DNA of 64,000 nt. Origin: JACPIL01 sp964362365 (GTDB lineage Archaea > Nanobdellota > Nanobdellia > Woesearchaeales > GW2011-AR9). Below, in pieces: positions 25,736-34,193 of the stretch (its first letter is position 1; each line of letters begins with the position of its first letter). A model generated the notes under the pieces. The model was not told the origin of the DNA and did no database searches. It saw nothing but the letters and a program-made list of their open reading frames with translations. The translations under genes and the position numbers were made by a program. The stretch covers positions 3,478-67,477 of the forward strand of contig CAYIEF010000003.1 in the NCBI GenBank assembly GCA_964362365.1, read 5' to 3'.

Positions 25736-26464
25736 ATGCAAGCAAAACAACAACAGATGGTCGATAAGATGGGGTATGACCGCTCCATTACCATGTTTTC
25801 TCCAGATGGAAGGTTATTACAGGTAGAATACGCTAAGAAAACCGTAAAACAGGGTTCTACGGCTATAGGTATCGCTTGCAAGGATGGGGTTGTCTTTGTG
25901 GTTGATAAAAGAGTCACTTCCAAACTTCTGGTTCCAGAAGCAATCGAGAAGATGTTTGTCATTGATGACCATGTTGCTGCTGCCGCTTCAGGTATCATCT
26001 CTGACGCGCGAGTGTTAGTAGATAGAGCGCAGATGCGCGCCCAACAGCATGCGGTTACCTATGATTCCAAAGTAGACACTCTTTCCTTAGTCAAAGAAAT
26101 ATGTGACATGAAACAGATCTGCACCCAGTCAGCCGGATTGCGTCCTTTCGGCGTTTCCTTGCTGGTCGGCGGGGTAGAAGAAGATGGTACTGTCAAGCTA
26201 TTCTTGACTGAACCTTACGGATTGTACTTCCAATACAAAGCAGCAGTCATCGGCGAAGGCGAGATGGAGATCGAAGCGCAGCTGCAGAAGCGCTATAAAG
26301 CCAGCATGACCGTTGACGAAGGATTGAAATTAGGAGTTACTTTACTCAAAGAATTCTTACAGGCAGAATTCAACTTTGATAGAGTAGATGCCGCGTACAT
26401 TAACGTGGAAGAGAAGCGCTTTTACAAGCTTAGCAATGATGAGTTGAAGAAGCTGGTGAAGTGA
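25736..26464 (+). CDS. psmA: Proteasome subunit alpha
   Basis: 242 residues of the 20S proteasome outer ring. The N-terminal gate motif Y-D-R-S-I-T-M-F-S-P-D-G-R-L-L-Q-V-E-Y-A is intact, with no N-terminal threonine nucleophile, as expected for alpha. The start follows GAGGTG (25724-25729) with six bases spacing, better than the in-frame GTG upstream. In many archaea SBDS and rrp4 follow immediately; here other genes intervene. Confidence 0.96.
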   Translation: MQAKQQQMVDKMGYDRSITMFSPDGRLLQVEYAKKTVKQGSTAIGIACKDGVVFVVDKRVTSKLLVPEAIEKMFVIDDHVAAAASGIISDARVLVDRAQMRAQQHAVTYDSKVDTLSLVKEICDMKQICTQSAGLRPFGVSLLVGGVEEDGTVKLFLTEPYGLYFQYKAAVIGEGEMEIEAQLQKRYKASMTVDEGLKLGVTLLKEFLQAEFNFDRVDAAYINVEEKRFYKLSNDELKKLVK

Positions 26465-26474
26465 GTTATCGTTT

Positions 26475-26948
26475 TTATACTCTTTGATTTATCTTTTTTT
26501 CAATCTCTTTTTTTAGAGCGTTGATATAAATTTTAAATTGCAATTCAACTTCCTTCCAATCTTTATTATCTACGGGTAACCCATAATAATTGATTCCGTT
26601 TCTTTTTGTTCTGACTTTTTCGAAGAAATCCCATTCAAATTCTAATTCGGGATGTTTTTCACAAAGAAAGACAAATAAACATTGATGGTTTTCAATTTTT
26701 ATCTTCTCGAATCGTAAATAAGATTCGGTCAGCTCATGTAAAGCATCGTAATACAGCTTATATGCGCTATTCCATAAATAATTGTTTTTAGCGGCGCTCT
26801 TCTTGATGACCTCTGCTGCTTCCACATCTCCTTCTGCAATCCTCAAAGTGGATTTTATTTTCTCTGTATCAATATCTTCTATGAATAAAAACCGCCCTTC
26901 TTTTTTGCATTTCAGAAATGCTTCTTCTTTAGTTAGATATTTAGGCAT
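26475..26948 (-). CDS. HEPN-domain protein paired with nucleotidyltransferase
   Basis: 157 residues, all helical. The C-terminal part carries R-T-K-R-N-G-I-N-Y-Y-G, the HEPN motif variant in which the usual histidine of RxxxxxH is asparagine. It overlaps the winged-helix nucleotidyltransferase gene by eight bases. Likely toxin-like partner of that gene; the altered motif means that nuclease activity is uncertain. Confidence 0.78.
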   Translation of the reverse strand: MPKYLTKEEAFLKCKKEGRFLFIEDIDTEKIKSTLRIAEGDVEAAEVIKKSAAKNNYLWNSAYKLYYDALHELTESYLRFEKIKIENHQCLFVFLCEKHPELEFEWDFFEKVRTKRNGINYYGLPVDNKDWKEVELQFKIYINALKKEIEKKINQRV

Positions 26949-27498
26949 TGACGTTCACCGAAATGAAATTTAAATCGCCTTTGATAAGGTTCCCTTTAAT
27001 GATGTTTTTAAGCAGTCCTTCTCCAAGCTCGGTTAATTCATTTTTATTTTGGCAAATGAACAATTGTATCTCCTTATGTAAACGTAGCTCATAATCAACT
27101 ATTTTAAGGCCTTCAGGATCTCCGTATATAAAAATATCTATGTCAGAATCTTTATACCAATCCCCTTTGGCCATGCTTCCAAAAAGAATAATAGTCTTGG
27201 CTTTTGGCAGAGACAATAGTTTTGGGATAAGGCCGCTTTTATGAAGCTGTTCTAAAGCATACATTCTTTTCCATGAAAAATAGATAAAGTTATTGCTTCC
27301 TGCGGTAAAATAAGGAAATTTTCCTTTTTCTTTTACTTTCTTCAGCAGCCCTTCTTTGAGGTATTTTTTGAGCCATTTGTTGGCTGCGGCTCTGGTAATC
27401 TTTGCTTCTCTCACGATCTCCTCAAAGTGCCATTCCTTCAATGGGCTGTTTTCTAAGATCAATTTCAACACTTTTTCTTCCTTGCTGGGGCTTGCCAT
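26941..27498 (-). CDS. Winged-helix nucleotidyltransferase (antitoxin-like)
   Basis: 185 residues: an N-terminal winged helix-turn-helix (about 1-75, W-H-F-E-E-I-V-R-E-A-K-I-T-R-A-A-A-N-K) fused to a minimal nucleotidyltransferase with GSMAKGDWYKDSDID (D-x-D metal site). The fusion suggests that it both regulates its promoter and modifies the HEPN partner. This module lies on the opposite strand between psmA and rrp4 and breaks the usual cluster. Confidence 0.85.
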   Translation of the reverse strand: MASPSKEEKVLKLILENSPLKEWHFEEIVREAKITRAAANKWLKKYLKEGLLKKVKEKGKFPYFTAGSNNFIYFSWKRMYALEQLHKSGLIPKLLSLPKAKTIILFGSMAKGDWYKDSDIDIFIYGDPEGLKIVDYELRLHKEIQLFICQNKNELTELGEGLLKNIIKGNLIKGDLNFISVNVNA

Positions 27499-27664
27499 AA
27501 ATTAGTATAACTGAGATATACTATTTAAAGATTTTGGTAGAAGAGATGCTTTGATGAATTGAAGAAGCCGATGAAGTAAATTTTTAATTTATTTCTCTGT
27601 TCTAGTCTTGTTGTTATTGATTGCAACCTCAAATTTTATAAATCGCTTAGTTCTAACGCAAAAA

Positions 27665-28549
27665 ATGACCAAGACCTCAACAATGCAGCTTAGCGCAGAT
27701 CAAATGAGCAAAGAAATTAGAAAAGCTGAGCAAAATGGGACTAGATTATTCTTGTGTGGTTTGATACATAACTACAGTATAAAGAGCCCTGGTGGAGAGA
27801 AAGATTATGTATGTATCCGTGGAGGGAAACGTATTCTTTCTACTAGTGAAATCCTTCATCTCATTCGACCAAATGTAGTGTTAATTGAAGGATATTCCCC
27901 CCATGACACTTATTATAAAGGAGTTAGGCAAGGTTTTAATGATAACTGGAGGCCCAAATACAACTCTCCAGAACTGCGTGAGATGAAAAATGACGCTGAT
28001 GATTTAGATATCCGTGTTAGAGGATGTGATCTATCTTCTTATCCTGAAAAACATAATCTAGTACACGCCTTAGGCTTCAATAAATATTGGGATTTGTACC
28101 CACGGTTACGGAAAATACTTCAAGAACAGAAGGCAAAGATTACTTCTGACAAATCTATAAAGATGATTGAGCAATTTTTAGCTAATGATTACTCAGGATA
28201 TGATGAATACGATGCTAATGATGTGATGCGGGCTTGTAGAAAAACAAAAGAGATGATTAAAAATATAGAAAAAACTTTTTGTGAAGATGAGGATTTCAGA
28301 ACTTATAAGTTATTCCGTAACGATGCTGAAAGGATGATGAGAAAGTGGTTTAAGATCAGGGATACTAGGGTTTATGAAACTATCGGGCAAGAGTTAGGAG
28401 AGAATAATAATGTTCTTGTTAAAATCGGTCTTTCCCATATTACAAAACCTTGGGGATATTTACCTTCATTATTGAAAACGACGCCTCACTATTCTTTTCT
28501 TAATTTACAAGAACATGACAAAGGAGATCGCGAGATTGATCTCTCCTAA
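27665..28549 (+). CDS. TraB/TIKI-superfamily-like protein (tentative)
   Basis: 294 residues, soluble. Four spaced motifs resemble the TraB/TIKI/EreA-ChaN-like fold: L-C-G-L-I-H near the start, V-L-I-E-G-Y, R-G-C-D-L, and V-K-I-G-L-S-H near the C-terminus (the GxxH...E...GxD...VGxxH pattern). Some relatives are metal-dependent peptidases or hydrolases. A TATA box (TTTTATAAAT, about 27634-27643) supports the ATG. Assignment is by motif spacing only. It lies in the insert between psmA and rrp4. Confidence 0.55.
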   Translation: MTKTSTMQLSADQMSKEIRKAEQNGTRLFLCGLIHNYSIKSPGGEKDYVCIRGGKRILSTSEILHLIRPNVVLIEGYSPHDTYYKGVRQGFNDNWRPKYNSPELREMKNDADDLDIRVRGCDLSSYPEKHNLVHALGFNKYWDLYPRLRKILQEQKAKITSDKSIKMIEQFLANDYSGYDEYDANDVMRACRKTKEMIKNIEKTFCEDEDFRTYKLFRNDAERMMRKWFKIRDTRVYETIGQELGENNNVLVKIGLSHITKPWGYLPSLLKTTPHYSFLNLQEHDKGDREIDLS

Positions 28550-28682
28550 ACCTATCTAAAGTATTTCCCCCATTTCCCACCAAAAACCTTTTAAATAAAG
28601 CCCAAATAAAAGCCTTTGCGTGAATAAAAGAACGGAGGATTCGTGCCCACGCTTATCATACCAGCACGGATAAAAAAGAAAA

Positions 28683-29366
28683 ATGAGTGAATTATTAGTA
28701 CAAGAACGAAGTGTAGTTGTTCCAGGGGAATCTCTTGCCCAAGGCATGGATTTTCTACCAGGAGATAACGCTTACCGAGAGAAAGATAAGATTTATTCTA
28801 AGGTTTTAGGATTAATGTCAGTTTCTGGCCGAGTTATTAAGATAACGCCGTTATCAGGCCCTTACCTGCCTAAAACAGAAGACAAGATCATCGCCAGAGT
28901 GATGGATATTACTATCAGCGGCTGGCGATTTGATACTGCGACTGCATATTCAGCTATGCTTAATGTCAGAGATGCAACTACTAGATTCGTGAAGAAAGAA
29001 GAAGACTTAAGCCAGATTTTAGCGATCGGCGATTATGCTGTGGTGAAAATCGTCAATGTCACTTCCCAAAATTTGATTGATTTGACCATGAAAGAGCCAG
29101 GCTTACGCAAGATTGTCGGCGGAAGGATCGTCAGCATCAACAGCCAGAAAGTTCCTAGGGTAATTGGAAGACAGGGAAGCATGATCACCTTGATCAAAGA
29201 CAAGACCGGCTGCGATATCACCGTCGGCCAGAATGGTTTAGTCTGGATCAAAGGAACGCCGGAAGGCGAATTAAAGGCTGAAAAAGCGATCAAGCTTATC
29301 GAAGCAAAATCCCACCTGGAAGGGTTGACCGAAAAAATGGAAAAATTCCTAGTGGAGAGTGCATAA
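28683..29366 (+). CDS. rrp4: Exosome subunit Rrp4
   Basis: 227-residue RNA-binding cap protein of the archaeal exosome, with an N-terminal domain (V-V-P-G-E), an S1 domain (about 60-140) and a KH domain carrying P-R-V-I-G-R-Q-G-S-M (about 159-168). It feeds RNA into the Rrp41-Rrp42 ring. Its stop lies one base before the rrp41 ATG. TATA box TTTTAAATAA is at about 28588-28598. Confidence 0.95.
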   Translation: MSELLVQERSVVVPGESLAQGMDFLPGDNAYREKDKIYSKVLGLMSVSGRVIKITPLSGPYLPKTEDKIIARVMDITISGWRFDTATAYSAMLNVRDATTRFVKKEEDLSQILAIGDYAVVKIVNVTSQNLIDLTMKEPGLRKIVGGRIVSINSQKVPRVIGRQGSMITLIKDKTGCDITVGQNGLVWIKGTPEGELKAEKAIKLIEAKSHLEGLTEKMEKFLVESA

Positions 29367-29367
29367 A

Positions 29368-30081
29368 ATGGTCTATAACAAGCGAGTAGATGGACGTAAG
29401 ATCGATGAGCTTCGCCCGATGGAAGCGAAAGCAGGCGTAGTTAAAAATGCCAATGGCTCCGCTTCTTTCAAGATCGGAAAAACCTGGGCGATTGCCGGTG
29501 TATATGGTCCGCGAGAAGTAGTGCCACGATTTATGGCCAATCCAAGACATGGTATTTTGAGATGTCATTATACTATGATGCCATTCTCTGGTTCAGGGGA
29601 ACGTATCAAGCCAGGAAGAAGCCGCCGTGCGCAGGAAATTTCTATGGTCATGGAACAGGCGCTAGCACCCGTGGTAGACTTATCTGCATTTCCTAATTCC
29701 GTGGTAGACATCTTTGTAGAACTGCCACAAACTGATGCAGGAACCAGATGCGCAGCTATCTCTGCTGCCTGCATCGCTCTTGCTGATGCAGGAATCCCTA
29801 TGAAGGACATGGTAAGTTCTGTTGCTGTTGGCCAAGTCGATGGCACCGTCGTTGCAGATCTGAATTATAACGAGGAATCATATCCAGCTATCGTGTCTGA
29901 CATTCCTGTAGCGATGCTGCATAATACCAAAGAAATTTCACTCCTCCAAATGGATGGAGAGATTTCCAAAGAGGACCTTCTCAAGGCTTTAGAACTAGCT
30001 AAAGTTGCTACGGAAAAAGTCTATCAATTGCAAGTAAAAGCGTTAAAAGAGAAATACGCTGTCAATAACGAGGATAATTAA
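29368..30081 (+). CDS. rrp41: Exosome catalytic subunit Rrp41
   Basis: 237-residue RNase PH fold enzyme performing phosphorolytic 3'-5' RNA decay and A-rich tailing. R-V-D-G-R-K-I-D-E-L-R-P, the phosphate-binding region and catalytic aspartate in V-V-A-D-L-N-Y are present. I use the ATG at 29368, because an upstream GTG overlaps the rrp4 stop. It ends one base before rrp42. Confidence 0.96.
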   Translation: MVYNKRVDGRKIDELRPMEAKAGVVKNANGSASFKIGKTWAIAGVYGPREVVPRFMANPRHGILRCHYTMMPFSGSGERIKPGRSRRAQEISMVMEQALAPVVDLSAFPNSVVDIFVELPQTDAGTRCAAISAACIALADAGIPMKDMVSSVAVGQVDGTVVADLNYNEESYPAIVSDIPVAMLHNTKEISLLQMDGEISKEDLLKALELAKVATEKVYQLQVKALKEKYAVNNEDN

Positions 30082-30082
30082 A

Positions 30083-30883
30083 ATGATAGTCAATAAAGAA
30101 ACAATCGCAGAATTAGCGAAGGAAAATAAACGATTGGACAACCGTACTTTAACCGAATTCCGCCAGCCGATCCAGATCGAAACTAACATCTCCTGGACTG
30201 CAGAAGGTTCTGCCCGTGTCCAGATCGGTGAAACAGTAGTCATGGCGGGAGTAAAGCTTTCTATAGAAAAACCCTACAACGATACTCCTGACGAAGGCGG
30301 CATCATGATCAATGCGGAATTGTCTCCGATTGCCAGTCCCGAATTTGAAGCAGGCCCGCCAGGCATGAAAGCAGTAGAACTCGCTCGGGTAGTCGATCGA
30401 GGCATCCGTGAAGCAAAAGCAGTAGATCTCAAGAAGCTCTGCATCGAGCCGGGAGAAAAGGCTTGGTTTGTCATCGTAGACATAATCAGTATCAACGATG
30501 ATGGAAATCTGCTGGATGTAGCAGGATTAGCAGCCCTGGCTGCCTTAAAGACTGCGAAGTTCCCAGTGGTCGATCCAGAAACAGGCGCTATTGATTACAA
30601 GCAAAAAACCGATAAGTCCCTACCCTTGACCAAAGAGCCTTTGCCTATCACTATCTACAAAGTGAATGGCGCTTTAATGGTCGATCCTATTCGCGAAGAA
30701 GAGAAAGCCTACGAAGCGCGATTGACCGTCGGTTCAGATGCGAAAGGAACTATCTCTGCTTTGCAGAAAGGCGGAGATGTGGCTTTGACCAATGAAGAGA
30801 TAGGAAGGATGGTCGATCTGGCTTTAGAAAAGGCAAGCTTTTTAAGAAAAGAGCTTACCAAAGGGCTTAAGCTTAAACAATAA
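30083..30883 (+). CDS. rrp42: Exosome subunit Rrp42
   Basis: 266 residues of the non-catalytic RNase PH-like ring partner of Rrp41. It has R-L-D-N-R-T-L-T-E-F-R at the N-terminus and S-P-E-F-E-A-G-P-P-G typical of Rrp42. The three exosome genes are tightly packed and surely cotranscribed. Confidence 0.96.
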   Translation: MIVNKETIAELAKENKRLDNRTLTEFRQPIQIETNISWTAEGSARVQIGETVVMAGVKLSIEKPYNDTPDEGGIMINAELSPIASPEFEAGPPGMKAVELARVVDRGIREAKAVDLKKLCIEPGEKAWFVIVDIISINDDGNLLDVAGLAALAALKTAKFPVVDPETGAIDYKQKTDKSLPLTKEPLPITIYKVNGALMVDPIREEEKAYEARLTVGSDAKGTISALQKGGDVALTNEEIGRMVDLALEKASFLRKELTKGLKLKQ

Positions 30884-30911
30884 TACAAAAACAACAAAAA
30901 ATTAAGACAAA

Positions 30912-31136
30912 ATGGCAAAAAAACAACTAATCGAAGAAGAGATGGAATACACCAAGTACGAGAAAGCTCGCATGATCGGCTCTCGCGCTTTGCAATTATC
31001 CATGGGCGCGCCATTTCTGGTAAAATTAACGCCGGAAGAATTGACCAAGATGCGTTACGATACGCTAGCGATTGCTTTACTGGAATATGAACAAGGTGTA
31101 CTTCCTATAACGGTTAAAAGGCCTAAGGCAAAATAG
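30912..31136 (+). CDS. rpoK: DNA-directed RNA polymerase subunit K (Rpb6)
   Basis: 74 residues with the Rpb6/omega signature K-Y-E-K-A-R-M-I-G-S-R-A-L-Q-L-S-M-G-A-P and the end G-V-L-P-I-T-V-K-R. It helps assembly and stability of RNA polymerase. It lies 28 bases after rrp42, where other archaea often have L37ae and rpoP. Confidence 0.93.
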   Translation: MAKKQLIEEEMEYTKYEKARMIGSRALQLSMGAPFLVKLTPEELTKMRYDTLAIALLEYEQGVLPITVKRPKAK

Positions 31137-31157
31137 CCTTTCTTTTTTATCTTTTCC

Positions 31158-31445
31158 ATGAATTCTACTATCACTTCAGAAAAACTAGAAAAATACTTTT
31201 CTATTACAGGAGAAGCGCTCCAAAAAGCTAAACATGCTGTTGATACTTCTCGAAAAGCACAGGCTGAAGACTTCTTGGACATGGCTTCACGCTACGTTGA
31301 AGATGCAGAATATTTTCTTATTAAAAAGAATGATGCTGTCTTAGCCTTTGCTGCACTAAATTATGCTCACGGGTGGTTGGATGCTGGCGCAAGGATAGGG
31401 TTGTTTAAGGTGAACGATAGCAGGCTGTTTACGGTGGATGAGTAA
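31158..31445 (+). CDS. DUF357 family protein
   Basis: 95-residue helical protein matching the archaeal DUF357 family (a D-M-A-S-R-Y-V-E-D-A-E-Y-F segment, then A-L-N-Y-A-H-G-W-L-D-A-G-A-R-I-G). The function is unknown. In other archaea it also occurs near information-processing genes. Last gene of the exosome cluster here. Confidence 0.82.
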   Translation: MNSTITSEKLEKYFSITGEALQKAKHAVDTSRKAQAEDFLDMASRYVEDAEYFLIKKNDAVLAFAALNYAHGWLDAGARIGLFKVNDSRLFTVDE

Positions 31446-31600
31446 AGAATAATAGAATATTACAACTTCCCATATAACCCCTTAATAGTACTCAAATACA
31501 AAAGTTTTATAAAGCAGGGCTATTCTGGGAGATATAGTTACAATTATCGGGGTTCTAGGTGTTTTATAGGGGCAAGCGCCCAAGGGGAAACAGATACAAT

Positions 31601-32392
31601 ATGATCGTCCAAAAAGATTTTTTAGAAAGATTGAAAGATTTTGGCTTGAATTCCTACGAACGAAAATTATGGATCGCCCTTCTGTCCAGAGGAGTATCTA
31701 CCGCAGGAGAGTTATCAGACATCTCTAACGTCCCTCGCTCCAGAGCGTATGACGTTCTTGAATCCTTGGAAAAGAAAGGATTTATTGTAGTGAAAGTAGG
31801 AAAGCCAATAAAATATTTAGCCGTCGCCCCTTCAGAAGTTATCGAGCGGGTTAAGAAAAAAGTATCTGAAGAAGCAGATGAGCGCAGCAAGATGCTCTCT
31901 CAATTGAGAGATTCTGAAATCTTGGAACAATTAAATTCATTGCATGCAGAAGGAGTTATCTTAGTGGATCCAACAGATAAATCAGGGTCGTTTAGAGGAA
32001 GGGATAAAGTCTATGAGCATCTCTTTTTGATGTTCAAGAACGCGAAGAAGAATATCACGATCATGACTTCTGCCCAAGGATTAGCTCGAAAAAATGATTC
32101 CTTTGCAAACCATCTGCGCAAAGCTGCCAAAGCTGGAGTGAATGTTCAGATTGTTGTCCCGCCTAATACTGATAAAGAACTTATTGATAACTTTTCACAG
32201 TTTGCAAAAGTGAAGACCAGCAAGAATAGTATAACTAGATTCTGCATGGTCGATGGCAAGGACTTACTGTTATTCTTGACTGATGACCAGAAAGTACACA
32301 AGAGTTACGACTGCGCAGTCTGGGTGGAAGCTCCTTACTTCGTTGAATTCTTTGGGAAGATGTTTGAGCAGGAGTGGAAAGGAAGTAAGTAA
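31601..32392 (+). CDS. TrmB-family transcriptional regulator
   Basis: 263 residues: N-terminal winged helix (G-L-N-S-Y-E-R-K-L-W-I-A-L-L through S-R-A-Y-D-V-L-E-S-L-E-K-K-G-F) as in TrmB/TrmBL, then a phospholipase-D-like effector half without a clear sugar-binding domain. Such proteins act as local or global repressors of sugar metabolism. A TATA box (TTTTATAAAG) is at about 31504-31513. Target unknown. Confidence 0.85.
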   Translation: MIVQKDFLERLKDFGLNSYERKLWIALLSRGVSTAGELSDISNVPRSRAYDVLESLEKKGFIVVKVGKPIKYLAVAPSEVIERVKKKVSEEADERSKMLSQLRDSEILEQLNSLHAEGVILVDPTDKSGSFRGRDKVYEHLFLMFKNAKKNITIMTSAQGLARKNDSFANHLRKAAKAGVNVQIVVPPNTDKELIDNFSQFAKVKTSKNSITRFCMVDGKDLLLFLTDDQKVHKSYDCAVWVEAPYFVEFFGKMFEQEWKGSK

Positions 32393-32395
32393 ACA

Positions 32396-32818
32396 ATGCC
32401 AAGACTAACTGATGATGATATCCATGGACTTGTTTATTTAGTTGAAGATTCTAAGCCTAATGCAGGTGAACAACAAGCTGAGCAATCTCTTCACGAATTA
32501 ATAGTTTATCATGGTATTGACGAGGAATTTCTAAACGATAATATTTATGCTTGGCCCCCAGGAAATGCTAAACACATAGCCATGACTAATGGTTGTAAAC
32601 TTAGATTTAAAAGTATGAAACAGCTATCGGACAAATCTCACAGAAAATGGATCAGAGTTAATGGACATTTAGTTAGTGACAATGGTTGTAGCATTGGCAC
32701 AGTTGTTATTGGTGATAATCCCGAGAAACTAAAAGAAGTATGTGAAACAATTCATCGCAAATATGGCGTTACTCACAAAGAAGACCGTAATCCTTATGGT
32801 TGTCATCCTAAGTGTTAA
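32396..32818 (+). CDS. Hypothetical protein, 140 aa
   Basis: It starts three bases after the TrmB-like stop. Acidic N-terminal half, then a C-terminal segment with C and H residues (C-E-T-I-H-R-K-Y, G-C-H-P-K-C at the end) that might bind metal. No family recognised. Probably cotranscribed with the regulator. Confidence 0.62.
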   Translation: MPRLTDDDIHGLVYLVEDSKPNAGEQQAEQSLHELIVYHGIDEEFLNDNIYAWPPGNAKHIAMTNGCKLRFKSMKQLSDKSHRKWIRVNGHLVSDNGCSIGTVVIGDNPEKLKEVCETIHRKYGVTHKEDRNPYGCHPKC

Positions 32819-32935
32819 TATAAATAAAATTTCAACCAATAACTCTTTAACTTTCTTAGAGATTTTTAGTAAATTACTTCTCCATCACAGAAATCCTTAT
32901 AACAGATCCTTTAACAACTTCTAAAGAAAAAAGCG

Positions 32936-32990
32936 GGTTCGCTTAGTCAAGTTGCGATCGCCACGCAAATATCCTTACCCAGAATGAGAT
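32936..32990 (+). other. Decayed tRNA-Ile-like fragment
   Basis: The sequence shares T-CGCTTAGTC (32939-32948) and ATATCcTTACCCAG (32969-32982) with the tRNA-Ile gene 104-110 bases downstream, in the same order, with about six bases less between them. It has no closing acceptor stem. It looks like the remains of a tandem duplication that already contained the odd variable-region insert. Confidence 0.5.
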
Positions 32991-33035
32991 TTAATATAGA
33001 TTGAATATTTAAAACTTTCGTGAAAAAAGTGCAGA

Positions 33036-33151
33036 GCCGAGGTCGCTTAGTCCGGTAGAGCGTCTGCCTGATAAGCAGATATCATTACCCAGGATAGGCG
33101 GGTTCGAACTTTCCTTTCCCACCTCGGGAAGTGGAAGTCCCGCCCTCGGCG
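33036..33151 (+). tRNA. tRNA-Ile (GAT) with inserts in variable region and T loop
   Basis: Acceptor GCCGAGG/CCTCGGC, D arm GCTT/GAGC and anticodon arm TCTGC/GCAGA with loop CTGATAA (anticodon GAT at 33070-33072) are all perfect. The variable region has 18 bases (33080-33097) instead of about 5. The T arm GCGGG/CCCGC encloses 36 bases. Removing 29 bases (33109-33137, itself a double hairpin) leaves the canonical T loop TTCGAAT, an intron at position 59/60. Removing 13 bases from the variable region leaves a normal 5-base loop. The discriminator is G. TATA box at about 33004-33013. Confidence 0.8.
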
Positions 33152-33199
33152 CACAAAAATAACAAATACTTTTTATAATACTATTTCTTCTTCAACTTC

Positions 33200-33544
33200 A
33201 TGGCCCTCAAACAAGTAATCATAGTCCGACAAGACTTACAGCTCCCAAAAGGAAAACTAGCCGCGCAATGCAGCCATGCCGCGGTAGAAGCAGTGCTAAA
33301 ATCTTCTGACAAAAAAGTTTCCACTTGGAGAAAAGAAGGAATGCCCAAGATCGTTCTCAAAGTGAAAGATGAAAAAGAACTGTTACTGTATCTGCAGAAA
33401 GCTAAGGATGATGGATTGACTACAGCTTTGATTACTGATGCTGGCAGGACTGTTGTCGCACCGGGAACTAAAACCTGCGGCGCTATTGGGCCGGATGAAG
33501 AGGAAAAAATTGATGTAGTGTCTGGGAAGTTGCCGTTGTTGTAG
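33200..33544 (+). CDS. pth: Peptidyl-tRNA hydrolase, archaeal type (Pth2)
   Basis: 114-residue Pth2: K-Q-V-I-I-V-R-Q-D-L, K-G-K-L-A-A-Q-C-S-H-A-A-V, and I-T-D-A-G-R-T-V-V-A-P-G-T-K-T at the C-terminal half. It releases tRNA from peptidyl-tRNA dropped off ribosomes. Complete length for the family. It stands alone after tRNA-Ile. Confidence 0.95.
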   Translation: MALKQVIIVRQDLQLPKGKLAAQCSHAAVEAVLKSSDKKVSTWRKEGMPKIVLKVKDEKELLLYLQKAKDDGLTTALITDAGRTVVAPGTKTCGAIGPDEEEKIDVVSGKLPLL

Positions 33545-33592
33545 TAGACCAGAAAAATAGTTATAAAGAATGATTATGCAGACTTCTTTCTC

Positions 33593-34188
33593 GTGGAGAA
33601 GATAAAACTAAACCCAAAAGAGATTGATCTAGAGCTTCTGAACGAAAACAATAAAAATCATGTAGATACCTTTTCTTCAACAGCCTGTCGGGAGTTAGAA
33701 AAATTTCTTAAAGAAAACGCTTGGAATGAGCAAGTGATTGGTTTTTCGAAGACCTATCTCTTTTTTCATAGAGGGATACTAGCTGGTTATGCCACTATTT
33801 TAATGAATATTCAGAAAATAGACTACGGTCGACAGCATTAACTAAACTGAGAAATAAGACTGACCAAGGATATACTTCAGTTCCAGCGATCAAGATAGGG
33901 CGGTTATGTGTATCTGATGAGTATAATACTCAACTAACAGAGTCTCATTTTTCAGGGATGGGGAAAATAATCTTTTCCGCCGTACTTGGAATGGCTATAG
34001 AATTGAGTCGGGAAGTAGGATGCCGCCTTATCATTAATCACGCTAAAAAATCGACCAAAGCATACGAATGGTACAAAAAAATTGGTTTTCTTTATTCATT
34101 CAACGAAGAAAAAACAAAAGAATTATTGATGAAAGAAAGTGTCGAATCTATTCCTATGTTATACGATTTACATAGGATATTAAAATAA
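33593..34188 (+). pseudogene. GNAT acetyltransferase with frameshift
   Basis: From a GTG at 33593 the first frame runs 82 codons and stops at 33839-33841. Shifted frame from about 33833 continues S-T-A-L-T-K-L ... A-I-K-I-G-R-L-C-V ... G-M-G-K-I-I-F ... A-Y-E-W-Y-K-K-I-G-F to 34188, which is the acetyl-CoA-binding core of a GNAT enzyme. Together they make a protein of normal size (about 198 residues). One single-base indel near 33830 explains the break; it may be real decay or a sequencing error. It resembles GNAT toxins in size, but no antitoxin of that type precedes it. Confidence 0.75.
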
Positions 34189-34193
34189 ACAAT

